Shown in pieces: positions 20,214 to 29,302 of a stretch of DNA of 64,000 bases. A program made the position numbers and the translations under genes. Below the pieces are notes generated by a model. The model saw only the letters and a program-made list of their open reading frames with translations, made no database searches and had not been told where the DNA came from. The DNA is taken from NCBI GenBank assembly GCA_902779305.1, contig CACZBD010000004.1, forward strand, positions 124,001 through 188,000, read 5' to 3'. Positions within the stretch are counted from its first letter, which is position 1; every line of letters begins with the position of its first letter. Source of the DNA: an uncultured Lachnospiraceae bacterium. Lineage in GTDB: Bacteria > Bacillota > Clostridia > Lachnospirales > Lachnospiraceae.

Positions 20214-20875
20214 TCACGGGGGAGCGGATCGAAACCTATCTGGATTCTCTGGATACCGGGAACACCCCCTTTTTGGACGAGATCGAATCGCAGGCCAAAA
20301 AGGACCTCGTGCCCGTGATCAAACGCCCGACGCAGAGACTGCTCCGCCTGCTTCTGCAAACGCAAAAGCCCCAAACCATCCTAGAAGTCGGAACGGCAGT
20401 CGGTTTTTCGGCAATCCTGATGGCCGAGAATACGCCGGAAACCTGCAGGATCACAACGATCGAGAATTATGAAAAACGGATCCTTGCTGCAAAAGAAAAC
20501 ATTGCCGGATCGGGATTTAAGGACCGGATCGATCTGATCGAGGGCGATGCGACGGACGTATTAAGAGAACTGTCAAAGCAGCAGAAAAGCTTTGACCTGA
20601 TCTTTATGGATGCGGCAAAGGGACAGTATCTGCAGTTTTTAGAACCGGTGAAAGAAATGATGCATGCGGGCAGCATGCTGATCTCCGACAATGTGCTGCA
20701 GGACGGGGATGTGCTCGAATCCCGTTTTGCCGTGACAAGAAGAAACAGGACCATTCATTCCAGGATGCGCGAATATCTGTATGTGCTGACGCATACGGAG
20801 AATCTGGTCACGGATATTCTGCCTGTCGGCGACGGTGTGGCAGTCACTGTGCTAAAGGAACCGGATCTTTCATAA
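20210..20875 (+). CDS. trmR: tRNA 5-hydroxyuridine methyltransferase (TrmR/YrrM family O-methyltransferase)
   Basis: 221-residue class I SAM O-methyltransferase of the CCoAOMT-like group. ILEVGTAVGFSAILMA near residue 60 binds SAM and FDLIFMDAAKGQY near residue 130 is the catalytic region. In Bacillus the orthologue methylates ho5U34 in tRNA wobble positions. The start overlaps the previous stop (ATGA). The next gene, a U32 protein, is the family that makes the hydroxyl group, so the two genes likely form mo5U34 together. Confidence 0.85.
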   Translation: MITGERIETYLDSLDTGNTPFLDEIESQAKKDLVPVIKRPTQRLLRLLLQTQKPQTILEVGTAVGFSAILMAENTPETCRITTIENYEKRILAAKENIAGSGFKDRIDLIEGDATDVLRELSKQQKSFDLIFMDAAKGQYLQFLEPVKEMMHAGSMLISDNVLQDGDVLESRFAVTRRNRTIHSRMREYLYVLTHTENLVTDILPVGDGVAVTVLKEPDLS

Positions 20876-20885
20876 AGGGAAAATC

Positions 20886-22136
20886 ATGCAAAAGAAAAAA
20901 CCGGAATTGCTGATCCCCGCAGGCAGTCTTGAAGTATTAAGGACGGCGGTGATCTTCGGGGCCGATGCGGTATATATCGGCGGAGAAGCTTTCGGACTCC
21001 GCGCCAAGGCGAAAAATTTTGATATCGAAGAAATGAAAGCGGGCATTGTTTTTGCCCATGAAAGAGGCGCAAAAGTCTATGTGACCGCCAATATCCTGGC
21101 GCATAATGACGACCTTGCGCCGGCAAAGGCGTATTTTAGGGAGCTTGCAGAGATCGGACCGGATGCGCTGATCATCTCGGATCCCGGAATGGTCATGCTG
21201 GCAAAGGAATACTGTCCCGGGATAGAGATCCATATCAGCACGCAGGCCAACAACACCAACTACTTAACCTGCAGATTCTGGCATGAACAGGGCGCAAAAC
21301 GTGTCGTTCTGGCAAGGGAACTGTCCATGGCAGAGATCAAAGAGGTCAGAAAGCAGATCCCTGCCGGCATGGAGATCGAATGCTTTGTGCACGGCGCCAT
21401 GTGCATTTCCTATTCCGGACGCTGCCTGCTGTCCGCTTTTCTCGCCGGAAGAGACGCCAATAAGGGAGAATGCACGCACCCCTGCCGTTGGAAATATGCC
21501 GTTGTCGAAGAGACCAGACCGAACGAATACATGCCGGTATACGAGAATGAGAGAGGCACCTACATCTTCAATTCCAAGGATCTTTGCATGATCGGCCATA
21601 TACCGGAACTTGTGGATGCCGGGATCGACAGTTTCAAGATCGAAGGCAGGATGAAAACGGCCCTGTATGTGGCGGCAGTTACCGGCGCATACCGCAAGGC
21701 GATCGATACATATTTTGAAGACGAAAAACGCTATCGGGAGCATATCCCGCAGTATCTTGAAGAAGTGGCCGCCTGCACGCACCGGAACTTTACCACCGGG
21801 TTTTACTTCGGAAAGCCGAACGAAGAAACGCAGATCTATGACAGCAACACCTACGAGAAGGAATACACGTATCTGGGAACCGTTTTGGGTGTGGATGAAA
21901 CCGGCGCTGCCCTGATCGAGCAGAAGAACAAGTTCTGCGTGCACGATGAGATCGAGATCATGAAACCGGACGGAAGCTTTGTACGCGCCACCGTGCTTGG
22001 GATCCGGGATGAAACCGGTGCGGAACAGGAAAGCGCGCCGCATCCGAAACAGAAACTGTTTGTGACGCTTTCATCGGAAAGACCCTGTGAAACAGAGGAT
22101 CTGCTGCGCATAAAAAGCACAAAAGACGCTCTCTGA
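20886..22136 (+). CDS. U32 family tRNA hydroxylation protein (TrhP-like)
   Basis: 416 residues. The U32 signature ECFVHGAMCISYSGRCLLS is near residue 160, with additional cysteines after it (GECTHPCRW) that in this family coordinate an Fe-S cluster. N-terminal AGSLEVLRTAVIFGADAVYIGG is typical. Annotated historically as peptidase U32, the group is now tied to prephenate-dependent 5-hydroxylation of tRNA U34 (TrhP) or to RlhA. Adjacent trmR favours TrhP. Bacillus has two tandem copies; only one is here. Confidence 0.85.
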   Translation: MQKKKPELLIPAGSLEVLRTAVIFGADAVYIGGEAFGLRAKAKNFDIEEMKAGIVFAHERGAKVYVTANILAHNDDLAPAKAYFRELAEIGPDALIISDPGMVMLAKEYCPGIEIHISTQANNTNYLTCRFWHEQGAKRVVLARELSMAEIKEVRKQIPAGMEIECFVHGAMCISYSGRCLLSAFLAGRDANKGECTHPCRWKYAVVEETRPNEYMPVYENERGTYIFNSKDLCMIGHIPELVDAGIDSFKIEGRMKTALYVAAVTGAYRKAIDTYFEDEKRYREHIPQYLEEVAACTHRNFTTGFYFGKPNEETQIYDSNTYEKEYTYLGTVLGVDETGAALIEQKNKFCVHDEIEIMKPDGSFVRATVLGIRDETGAEQESAPHPKQKLFVTLSSERPCETEDLLRIKSTKDAL

Positions 22137-22171
22137 GCGTAAATTCAGATTCAGATAAAGGAAAGGATCAG

Positions 22172-23107
22172 ATGCTCTTATCGGTTGTAGTACCATGTTA
22201 TAACGAAGAAGAAGCCATTCCCTTTTTCCATGAGGAACTGAAAAAGGTGATGGAGGTGTTTGCGCAAAAATACCCCGAGGTGACTTTCGAGGTGCTGTTT
22301 GTGGATGACGGGTCCACCGACGGGACACTTACTGTCATCAAGGACCTTCGCGCAAATGACGAACGGATCCATTTTATTTCTTTTTCCCGGAATTTCGGAA
22401 AGGAAGCGGCGATCTATGCCGGCCTTAAGAATGCAAAAGGGGACTATGTGGTAATGATGGATGCGGATCTGCAGGACCCGCCATCGCTGCTGCCGGAAAT
22501 GTATGAGGCAGTCACCGCAGAAGGATATGATTCCGCAGCAACCAGAAGGACGACGAGAAAAGGGGAACCCCCTGTCCGTTCGTTTTTTGCCAGATGCTTT
22601 TATAAGATCGCGAACAAAATGTCGAGGACCGAGATCGTTGACGGTGCCAGAGATTACAGGATCATGAGTAAGAAAATGGCAGAAGCGATCGTTTCGATGT
22701 GCGAATATAACCGGTTTACCAAAGGAATTTACGGATGGGTCGGCTTTAAGACCAAGTGGATCTCCTATGAGAATGTCGAACGCGTGGCCGGAAAGACCAA
22801 GTGGTCCTTCTGGAAACTGCTGATGTATTCGATCGACGGGATCACCGCATTTTCCACAACACCGTTAAGACTTGCCAGTTTCATGGGCTTCTTTTTCACC
22901 CTGCTGGCATTTGTCATGATCGTGTTCATCGTGGTCAGAAAACTGGTTTCCGGAGACCCGACGCCCGGCTGGCCGTCACTGGCCTGTATCGTTGTGTTCA
23001 TTGGCGGCGTGCAGCTGTTCTGTATCGGGATCCTCGGGGAATACCTGACCAAGACATATTTAGAGACCAAAAACCGCCCGATCTATATTGCAAAGGAAGA
23101 AGAATAA
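22172..23107 (+). CDS. GT2 family glycosyltransferase with two C-terminal TM helices
   Basis: 311 residues. LLSVVVPCYNEEEAIPFF starts a GT-A fold; DDGSTDGT and VMMDADLQDPPSLLPEM hold the metal-binding acidic residues, and the DYRIMSK region follows. Two hydrophobic helices (~residues 230-255 and 265-290) place it with DPM1/GtrB/ArnC-like enzymes that load sugars on polyprenyl phosphate. AAAGGA precedes ATG. First gene of the glycan locus, it runs directly into a second GT2 gene. Confidence 0.88.
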   Translation: MLLSVVVPCYNEEEAIPFFHEELKKVMEVFAQKYPEVTFEVLFVDDGSTDGTLTVIKDLRANDERIHFISFSRNFGKEAAIYAGLKNAKGDYVVMMDADLQDPPSLLPEMYEAVTAEGYDSAATRRTTRKGEPPVRSFFARCFYKIANKMSRTEIVDGARDYRIMSKKMAEAIVSMCEYNRFTKGIYGWVGFKTKWISYENVERVAGKTKWSFWKLLMYSIDGITAFSTTPLRLASFMGFFFTLLAFVMIVFIVVRKLVSGDPTPGWPSLACIVVFIGGVQLFCIGILGEYLTKTYLETKNRPIYIAKEEE

Positions 23108-23108
23108 C

Positions 23109-24086
23109 ATGAAACTGATCATACAGATCCCCTGTCTGAATGAAGCTGAGACTCTTGAGATCGCCTTGAACGATCTCCCCAGACACATTGACGGAATCGA
23201 TGAGATCGAATATCTGATCATCAATGACGGAAGCACGGACAATACCGTCGAAGTCGCCAAAAACTGGGGCGTGAATTATGTGGTCACTTTTACGAGAAAT
23301 AAGGGCCTTGCCAAAGGATTCATGGCAGGGATCGATGCCTGCTTACGAAACGGCGCGGACATCATCGTGAACACGGATGCGGACAACCAGTACTGCGGAG
23401 AGGATATCGAGAAACTGGTGCGCCCGATCTTAGAAGGCAAGTCGGATATCGTGATTGGCGAGCGTCCGATCGACAAGACGGAACATTTTTCTCCGCTGAA
23501 GAAGAAACTGCAGCACTTCGGCAGTTATGTGGTGCGTGTTGCGAGCAAGACCGACATTCCCGATGCGCCAAGCGGATTCAGGGCATACAGCAGGGAAGCT
23601 GCCATGCATTTGAATGTCATGAACAACTATACCTATACGCTGGAGACGATCGTGCAGGCCGGCAGGACCAGTATGGCGATTGATTCCGTTCCGATCCGCA
23701 CAAACGGCGAACTTCGCAAATCCAGGCTGTTCCACAGCATGTTCGGGTATGTGAAGCGCTCCATGCTGACGATCATCCGGGCGTTTCTGATGTACCGTCC
23801 GCTGACCTTTTTCAGTATTCTGGGCCTGATCCCGTTTGTTGCGGGCCTTGCGCTCGGGATCAGATTCTTAGTCTATCTGTTCATGGGCGCCGGCGGCGGT
23901 CACGTTCAGTCCCTGATCTTTGCAAGCACACTGTTGCTTTTAGGATTCATGACGTTCATTCTGGGCCTTCAGGCGGATATCATCGCCAATAACAGAAAAC
24001 TGCTGGAAGATATCCAGTACAGGGTACGCCGGCTGGATTATCACGAAGAGGAAAAAGAAGCAGGGAAGACCGATGTCAGACGTTAA
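23109..24086 (+). CDS. GT2 family glycosyltransferase with C-terminal TM helices
   Basis: About 325 residues. IIQIPCLNEAETLEIAL, INDGSTDNT and NTDADNQY define a polyprenyl-phosphate-sugar synthase type domain; two C-terminal membrane segments (~230-255, 265-290) anchor it. It is related in layout to the previous gene but clearly diverged. ATG 23109 lies one base after the previous stop. The last 14 bases overlap the next gene, so the three are one transcript. Confidence 0.88.
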   Translation: MKLIIQIPCLNEAETLEIALNDLPRHIDGIDEIEYLIINDGSTDNTVEVAKNWGVNYVVTFTRNKGLAKGFMAGIDACLRNGADIIVNTDADNQYCGEDIEKLVRPILEGKSDIVIGERPIDKTEHFSPLKKKLQHFGSYVVRVASKTDIPDAPSGFRAYSREAAMHLNVMNNYTYTLETIVQAGRTSMAIDSVPIRTNGELRKSRLFHSMFGYVKRSMLTIIRAFLMYRPLTFFSILGLIPFVAGLALGIRFLVYLFMGAGGGHVQSLIFASTLLLLGFMTFILGLQADIIANNRKLLEDIQYRVRRLDYHEEEKEAGKTDVRR

Positions 24087-25182
24087 GATTTCCGTGATCA
24101 TTCCGGTCTACCGGATCAAAGAAGAATACCTGCGGGAATGCCTTCACAGCGTTCTGCACCAGACCCTTCAGGAGATTGAGATCCTTCTCGTTGACGACGG
24201 GGTCACGGATGAGATCGCTGCCATTCTCGATCATTATGCATCCGTTGACAAACGGGTGCATGTTTTTAAGCAGGAACATGCAGGAGCATCCGCGGCCAGA
24301 AATACCGGGATCAAAAACGCCGTCGGAAAGTACATCACTTTTGTGGATTCCGATGATCACATCGCAGAGGATAATCTGAAGGCGGTCTTTTCTTTTGCCG
24401 AGAAAAATGAACTGGAAGTCGCCGTCTGGGGAACTTATAAATGCTTCCCGGACAGGATGGAAGAATACATGCCGTTCATTGAAACGATCCCGCTGTTGAA
24501 CGAAAGGTTGAAACGGGATCTGATGTTGAAGACGATGGCCGGAGACCTTCCCGTCTACGACAGGCGCTGCACGCCCTGGGGTTCGGGCGCCTGCTGTGCG
24601 AAGCTGTATTTAAGGGAATATCTGAACAGGGAAAAGATCGTCTATCCCGTCGGGATCGAGCGCTCCGAAGATGTGAACTTCAATATCCGCGCTTTTGACA
24701 AGGCAGACAGGATCGGCTATCTGCACCGGTTTTTCTATTATTACAGACAGCTGGCGGATTCCGCGACATACCGTTACCGGGACGGCGGGATTGCGGTATT
24801 TGAGAAGGCACTTCATGCGCTGAAGGAATTTCTGGATGAAAATCACAAGCCCGAGCTGTTCTATCAGGTCTATTATATGCGCTGTATCTATTTTCTGCTT
24901 TCGGGAATGGATATGGACTACCTGCATCCGGATAATGAAAAGCCGCTTCGAAAGCGGCTTTTGGAACTGAAGGATAAAATGGGCGAAGAACCGTTTCGAT
25001 CGGCAGCGGCATCCGTGGATCTCAAAGAACTGCCGTTTGCAAAACGGATCCCGGTGATCTTGACGAAACACCGTCTGGCTGCTGTTATGGCGCTGTTTTA
25101 CACGGTCTATAAGAGAATGGGCACACACGCTCAGATCTCAGATCCGAAGAAATGTTCTTCCAGCATTAAACAAAGACAGTGA
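24073..25182 (+). CDS. GT2 family glycosyltransferase
   Basis: 369 residues without membrane segments. VSVIIPVYRIKEEYL-like start (seen as ISVIIPVYRIKEEYL), VDDGVTDE and FVDSDDHIAEDN near residue 95 mark a GT-A inverting transferase of the kind found in capsule and cell-wall glycan loci. It overlaps the preceding gene by 14 bases. Its 3' end overlaps the convergent gmhA-like gene by 52 bases, and a perfect terminator-like hairpin lies inside the coding region at 24938-24962. Confidence 0.85.
   Translation: MSDVKISVIIPVYRIKEEYLRECLHSVLHQTLQEIEILLVDDGVTDEIAAILDHYASVDKRVHVFKQEHAGASAARNTGIKNAVGKYITFVDSDDHIAEDNLKAVFSFAEKNELEVAVWGTYKCFPDRMEEYMPFIETIPLLNERLKRDLMLKTMAGDLPVYDRRCTPWGSGACCAKLYLREYLNREKIVYPVGIERSEDVNFNIRAFDKADRIGYLHRFFYYYRQLADSATYRYRDGGIAVFEKALHALKEFLDENHKPELFYQVYYMRCIYFLLSGMDMDYLHPDNEKPLRKRLLELKDKMGEEPFRSAAASVDLKELPFAKRIPVILTKHRLAAVMALFYTVYKRMGTHAQISDPKKCSSSIKQRQ
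24938..24962. terminator. intragenic bidirectional hairpin
   Basis: AAAAGCCGCTT (24938-24948) and AAGCGGCTTTT (24952-24962) form a perfect 11-bp stem with a CGA loop, inside the GT2 reading frame. On the minus strand it lies about 170 bases beyond the end of the heptose operon and would end in UUUU, so it may terminate that operon. Confidence 0.5.
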
Positions 25183-25793
25183 TAGATCGGAAGATGCAGC
25201 TCCTGGATCAGATAGGTTTCCTTTTCGGGCACGGCGATCGTAACATCTGCATAGGATGCAAGTTTTCCGCCGCCCTCGCCGGTCAGCGCGATCACCTTCA
25301 TATCAAGCGCTCTGGCGCATACCGCTGCGTGGATCACATTTTCACTGTTTCCGGAAGTCGAGATCCCTAAGAACACATCCCCCGTTTCTCCGTATCCGTA
25401 CAACTGCTGCGCAAAAACACCGACACCGTCCACGTCATTGATATAGGCCGTGGTCAGTGCTTCATGTGTGACAAGCGGGATCGCAAGAAGTCCCTGCTCC
25501 AGATTTTCGGCAAGCTTTGCGCCCCGTTTAGGATCCGCCTTCACGAGCCGTTTGGCAAATTCTTCGGGAACAGGTCTTGCCAGCCGGAAACGCTTCATCA
25601 TTTCTCCGGCAATGTGCTCCGAATCTGCGGCAGAACCGCCGTTTCCCGCCACCAAAAGTTTATGTCCGTTTTCGTAGGCATCCTTTAAGACAAGATATGC
25701 CTTTTCGATCGCCTGTCTGCAGCCGGCAATGGCCGGATAGCGTCCGATCATTTCATCCAGATGCGTTAAGATTTTTTGATCCCGGTCGTTCAA
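25131..25793 (-). CDS. gmhA: sedoheptulose-7-phosphate isomerase GmhA
   Basis: 220 residues with a SIS domain. LLVAGNGGSAADSEHIAGEMMKRF-type loop near residues 48-70 (phosphate and catalytic Glu/His region) and GISTSGNSENVIHA near residue 140 are typical of GmhA. It converts sedoheptulose 7-phosphate to D-glycero-D-manno-heptose 7-phosphate. Start is TTG behind AAGGAGAT. It follows the fused nucleotidyltransferase-phosphatase and the heptose kinase on the same strand, completing GDP-heptose synthesis. Confidence 0.9.
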   Translation of the reverse strand: MNDRDQKILTHLDEMIGRYPAIAGCRQAIEKAYLVLKDAYENGHKLLVAGNGGSAADSEHIAGEMMKRFRLARPVPEEFAKRLVKADPKRGAKLAENLEQGLLAIPLVTHEALTTAYINDVDGVGVFAQQLYGYGETGDVFLGISTSGNSENVIHAAVCARALDMKVIALTGEGGGKLASYADVTIAVPEKETYLIQELHLPIYHCLCLMLEEHFFGSEI

Positions 25794-25797
25794 GACT

Positions 25798-27078
25798 TTA
25801 TCTCCTTAAGATTTGTTTCACCACATCGAGCAGATCTTCACCGCTCAGATCGCCCATGTCTTCGCATTTTTCACGGTCTGTCAGGATCAGGCCGGTCTTT
25901 GTGCCTGCCCTGCGTCCCGCTTCCATATCATTTGCCCCGTCGCCGACCATCCAGGAGGCGCCTAGGTCGATATTCAGATCATCCGCCGCTTTTAAGAGCA
26001 TGCCGGGCTTTGGCTTTCGGCACATACAATCCGTTTTGAGGGCCTTGACCTCGCCGGGGAAACCGCTGTCCGGATGATGCGGGCAAAAATAGAGCCCGTC
26101 CAGATAAGCTCCTTCGTCGCCGAGAAGCGTTTCCATCTTGTTGTGGATGTTCTCAAGTCCTTCGAAAGTTACTTCGCCTCTTGCGATCACAGGCTGGTTT
26201 GTGACTACGATCGCCAGATAATCAGAGGCGTTGATGAGGCGGATCGCTTCGGCAGCACCTGCCTCCAGTTCAAATTCTTCTTCGGATCTTAAGAAGCCCA
26301 CATAGCGGTTGATGGTTCCGTCCCTGTCCAGGAAGATCGCCCGCTGTCTGTTCTTTAAGTTCCTGCTGCTGACTTTTCCGCTTGCAAAATCACGGCAGAC
26401 GCTTTTAAAGCGGTCAACCGTTCCCATATCGCGGACATATTCGGGACTGTCATAACAAAACATGGTGCCGCTTCCGGCAAGTGGCTTTAACAGCTGCCGG
26501 TCCAGATCGACTTTTGCGGTATCCGGCCGCTTTCCGATCAGTTGCTTGGAAAGCACATGCAGGCCGGCGTTGACTCTGTTTTTGTAGTACTTCGGCCGGT
26601 CATCCTCTTTGGCATACCATTTTGTGACGGCGAGGTCCTGACCCGCAACGATCAGCCCGCTGTCATAAGGGTGGTCATTCGGATGTGTAAAAAGCGTTGC
26701 AAGCGCATCTTTTTTTCTGTGAAAATCAACAAATCTGTTAAAGTCCACATCAAAAACGGTGTCGGCGTTGAGCAGGAGAAAATCATCGCTTAAAAGGTCT
26801 CTGATCTCATACAGCGCGCCGGCGTTTCCGAGCGGCGTTTCTTCGACATAATACTCGATGTTTACGCCAAACTTCGATCCGTCTCCAAAATGAGAGATGA
26901 TCTGATCCGCCATATGCGAAAGCGTCAGAATGATGTCGGTAAACCCCTGTTCTTTTAATCCGCGGATCTCACGTTCCAGCACGGGTACGCCTTCGATCGG
27001 GATCAGGGGTTTGGGGATATTTGGAAATGCTTCGGATATCCTTGTTCCGGCGCCGCCGGCCATGATCACTGTTTTCAT
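25798..27078 (-). CDS. fused GDP-heptose pathway enzyme: HddC nucleotidyltransferase + GmhB phosphatase
   Basis: 426 residues in two domains. Residues ~1-235 are a sugar-nucleotidyltransferase (VIMAGGAGTRI, NADTVFDVD, IPKPLIPI). Residues ~245-426 are a HAD-IIIA phosphatase (FLDRDGTINRY nucleophile, zinc-loop CPHHPD then CMCRKPKPG, MVGDGANDMEAG). Together these would dephosphorylate heptose 1,7-bisphosphate and activate heptose 1-phosphate with GTP, normally separate GmhB and HddC. Four bases separate it from gmhA and six from the kinase gene. Confidence 0.88.
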   Translation of the reverse strand: MKTVIMAGGAGTRISEAFPNIPKPLIPIEGVPVLEREIRGLKEQGFTDIILTLSHMADQIISHFGDGSKFGVNIEYYVEETPLGNAGALYEIRDLLSDDFLLLNADTVFDVDFNRFVDFHRKKDALATLFTHPNDHPYDSGLIVAGQDLAVTKWYAKEDDRPKYYKNRVNAGLHVLSKQLIGKRPDTAKVDLDRQLLKPLAGSGTMFCYDSPEYVRDMGTVDRFKSVCRDFASGKVSSRNLKNRQRAIFLDRDGTINRYVGFLRSEEEFELEAGAAEAIRLINASDYLAIVVTNQPVIARGEVTFEGLENIHNKMETLLGDEGAYLDGLYFCPHHPDSGFPGEVKALKTDCMCRKPKPGMLLKAADDLNIDLGASWMVGDGANDMEAGRRAGTKTGLILTDREKCEDMGDLSGEDLLDVVKQILRR

Positions 27079-27084
27079 GATGAT

Positions 27085-28107
27085 TTAATCCGTTTCCTGC
27101 GGTGCCGCCTCGTAAGTTTCGGGCGTAAAATGAATGACTTTGGATCCGCCGTTTTCAAACCGGAACGGGATGTAGAGCAGGTCGGAAAGTTCCTTTTTTA
27201 CGGCTGCCTGTTTGTCTTTTTCGACATAAAACAGCAGGAATCCGCCGCCTCCTGCCCCGAGCAGTTTTCCGCCGAGAGCACCGGCCTTCATGCCTCTTTC
27301 ATACAGCAGATCGATCTTGTCTGTGGAGATCATGCCGCCGGTACAGCGTTTCAGCTTCCAGGTGTAATCGAGCAGCTTTCCGAATTCGGCAAGATCCGTG
27401 TGCTTGTTCACAAGGATCTGTTCCGCACTGTCAACCAGTTCAAGCATTTTCTTAAGGCTTGCGATCTTTTCGTCCTCGTTTTTAACGGATGCGGCATTAG
27501 CCGTCTGCACGGAGGATGATAAGCGCGTAAACCCGGTAAAGAACATCATCAGGTTATCGTTCAGCTCGTTTTTGCGTTCCGGGGAAATGATCACCGGAAG
27601 GACTTCATATCCTTCGGCGCTGAAATTGATGCGGTTCAGTCCGCCGTAACTGGCCGCGATCTGGTCCTGCCATCCGCCGGCCTCATTGCAGAGCGTACGT
27701 TCGAGATAGATCGCATCATCCGCCAGCTTCTGCTTGGAAGCATATTTGCCTTTCAGCGCGTAAAATGCATTGATCATGCCGACGGCAAAAGAACTGGATG
27801 TGCCAAGACCGCTCCTTGCCGGCAGATCCGCTTCGTAATCCAGGCGGATCTCATGCATGTCCATCATCTGCATGGCATTTTTGATGGCAGGATGCAGGAT
27901 CTCATCGACGGATTTTACCCGCTCGATCCTCGAATAGGCCAGTTCCGTCGAATAATCGAAAAACCGCGGCAGGTGGCGCACATTGACATAGCAGTACTTG
28001 TCGATGGTCGTTGACAATACCGCGCCGCCATGCTCCCTGAAAAAGGATTCCATATCTGTTCCGCCGCCAAAAAACGACATTCTGAAAGGGGTCTGCGTAA
28101 TGATCAT
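27085..28107 (-). CDS. hddA: GHMP kinase, D-glycero-D-manno-heptose 7-phosphate kinase (HddA-like)
   Basis: 340 residues. PFRMSFFGGGTDMESFF at the N-terminus binds substrate, PARSGLGTSSSFAVG near residue 95 is the GHMP ATP loop, and LLGAGGGGFLLFY near residue 285 is the third motif. HddA makes heptose 1,7-bisphosphate in the GDP-D-alpha-heptose route known from S-layer glycan synthesis in Aneurinibacillus. The neighbouring genes provide the other three steps, making this call strong. Confidence 0.88.
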   Translation of the reverse strand: MIITQTPFRMSFFGGGTDMESFFREHGGAVLSTTIDKYCYVNVRHLPRFFDYSTELAYSRIERVKSVDEILHPAIKNAMQMMDMHEIRLDYEADLPARSGLGTSSSFAVGMINAFYALKGKYASKQKLADDAIYLERTLCNEAGGWQDQIAASYGGLNRINFSAEGYEVLPVIISPERKNELNDNLMMFFTGFTRLSSSVQTANAASVKNEDEKIASLKKMLELVDSAEQILVNKHTDLAEFGKLLDYTWKLKRCTGGMISTDKIDLLYERGMKAGALGGKLLGAGGGGFLLFYVEKDKQAAVKKELSDLLYIPFRFENGGSKVIHFTPETYEAAPQETD

Positions 28108-28117
28108 TTACTGTACC

Positions 28118-29254
28118 TCAAACTTTTGCCTGAAATCCCAGGATCACCTCTTCCATCTTCTCCCAGGAGTATCTGTATTTTTCACGTTCAATGCCTTCCG
28201 CCAGCGCCTTTGCCCGGTCATGATCGAAAAAGTCCAAAATGGCTTCCGCGATCAGGTCGGGACGAAACGGATCGACCAGATATCCGGTCTCACCGTCAAA
28301 GACAACGTCCGGCAGACCGCCGACTCTCGTGGCAAGCACCGGTTTGTCAAAACTGTATGCAACCTGGATCACGCCGCTCTGCGTGGCACTCTCGTATGGA
28401 AGCGCTACCAGATCACAGGCAGCAAAGAATTTCTCCACTTCACCGATCGGGATATGCCCGTCTTCGATCATCAGAAGATCCGCGATCCCCGCTGCCCCGA
28501 TCATGTCGTCATATTCTGGTCTGGAACCGGCAAAATCACCGGCAATGAGCACTTTCAGACCGCGCGTATTGTCCGGATCCTGTTCTTTTAAGATCTTTAA
28601 GGCGTTCAGAAGATGCTTTAATCCCTTGTATTCTCTGACAAGCCCGAAGAACAGGATCACACGGGCATCATCCGGGATCGACAGGATGGACCGTGCTTCT
28701 TCTTTGGAAAGATCCTTCTGTTTGAAAAAGTTGTAGGCCGGATGAACTGTGACCTGCAGGTTTGCATCAGGAAGAATGGATCTTAAGTCTTCCGCATCGC
28801 TGAGCGCATGTACGGTAAAATAGTCCCCGTGCTTTAAGGTCATCCGGGTAAGCTTTTTGTCCATGGGAAAACGTTCGTGCGGAAACACGTTGTGGCACAT
28901 GAACAGGATCTTCGTGTTTTTCAGATGCCTTGTGATGATCGTATAACAGGGCGCAAAGTAGGGATGCAGCCACTGGAAGATCACAAGATCCGGCTGCAGT
29001 TTGTTGATCTTTGCAGCCGTTGACAGGCAGCTGAACGGATTTGCGGAATTGAGAACATATTCCGCGTCATCGATCTTTAAGGCATCGTCCTCATAATCCT
29101 TCTGCGGCTTTTTATACAGCAGTTTCGGATACTGCATCGTATAGCTCAGCAGAGTGACTTCATGATGTTTCTTCAGCTGCATGTACAGCAGTGATACATA
29201 ATAGGACAGTCCGGTTTTATAAGGATAAACCGGCCCGATCATAACGATCTTCAT
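28118..29254 (-). CDS. GT4 family glycosyltransferase
   Basis: 378 residues with two Rossmann halves (GT-B). GPVYPYKTGLSYYVSLLYMQL at the N-terminus and ILFFGLVREYKGLKHLLNAL plus the E-x7-E region (PLYESATQSGVIQVAY-like) in the C-half identify GT4. No membrane segment. It sits 10 bases from hddA on the same strand and may transfer heptose or another sugar to the glycan; substrate not predictable. Confidence 0.85.
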   Translation of the reverse strand: MKIVMIGPVYPYKTGLSYYVSLLYMQLKKHHEVTLLSYTMQYPKLLYKKPQKDYEDDALKIDDAEYVLNSANPFSCLSTAAKINKLQPDLVIFQWLHPYFAPCYTIITRHLKNTKILFMCHNVFPHERFPMDKKLTRMTLKHGDYFTVHALSDAEDLRSILPDANLQVTVHPAYNFFKQKDLSKEEARSILSIPDDARVILFFGLVREYKGLKHLLNALKILKEQDPDNTRGLKVLIAGDFAGSRPEYDDMIGAAGIADLLMIEDGHIPIGEVEKFFAACDLVALPYESATQSGVIQVAYSFDKPVLATRVGGLPDVVFDGETGYLVDPFRPDLIAEAILDFFDHDRAKALAEGIEREKYRYSWEKMEEVILGFQAKV

Positions 29255-29302
29255 CTTATTTTAAATCCTTCCGAAATCTTTATCATTGTACCACAGATCC
29301 GC

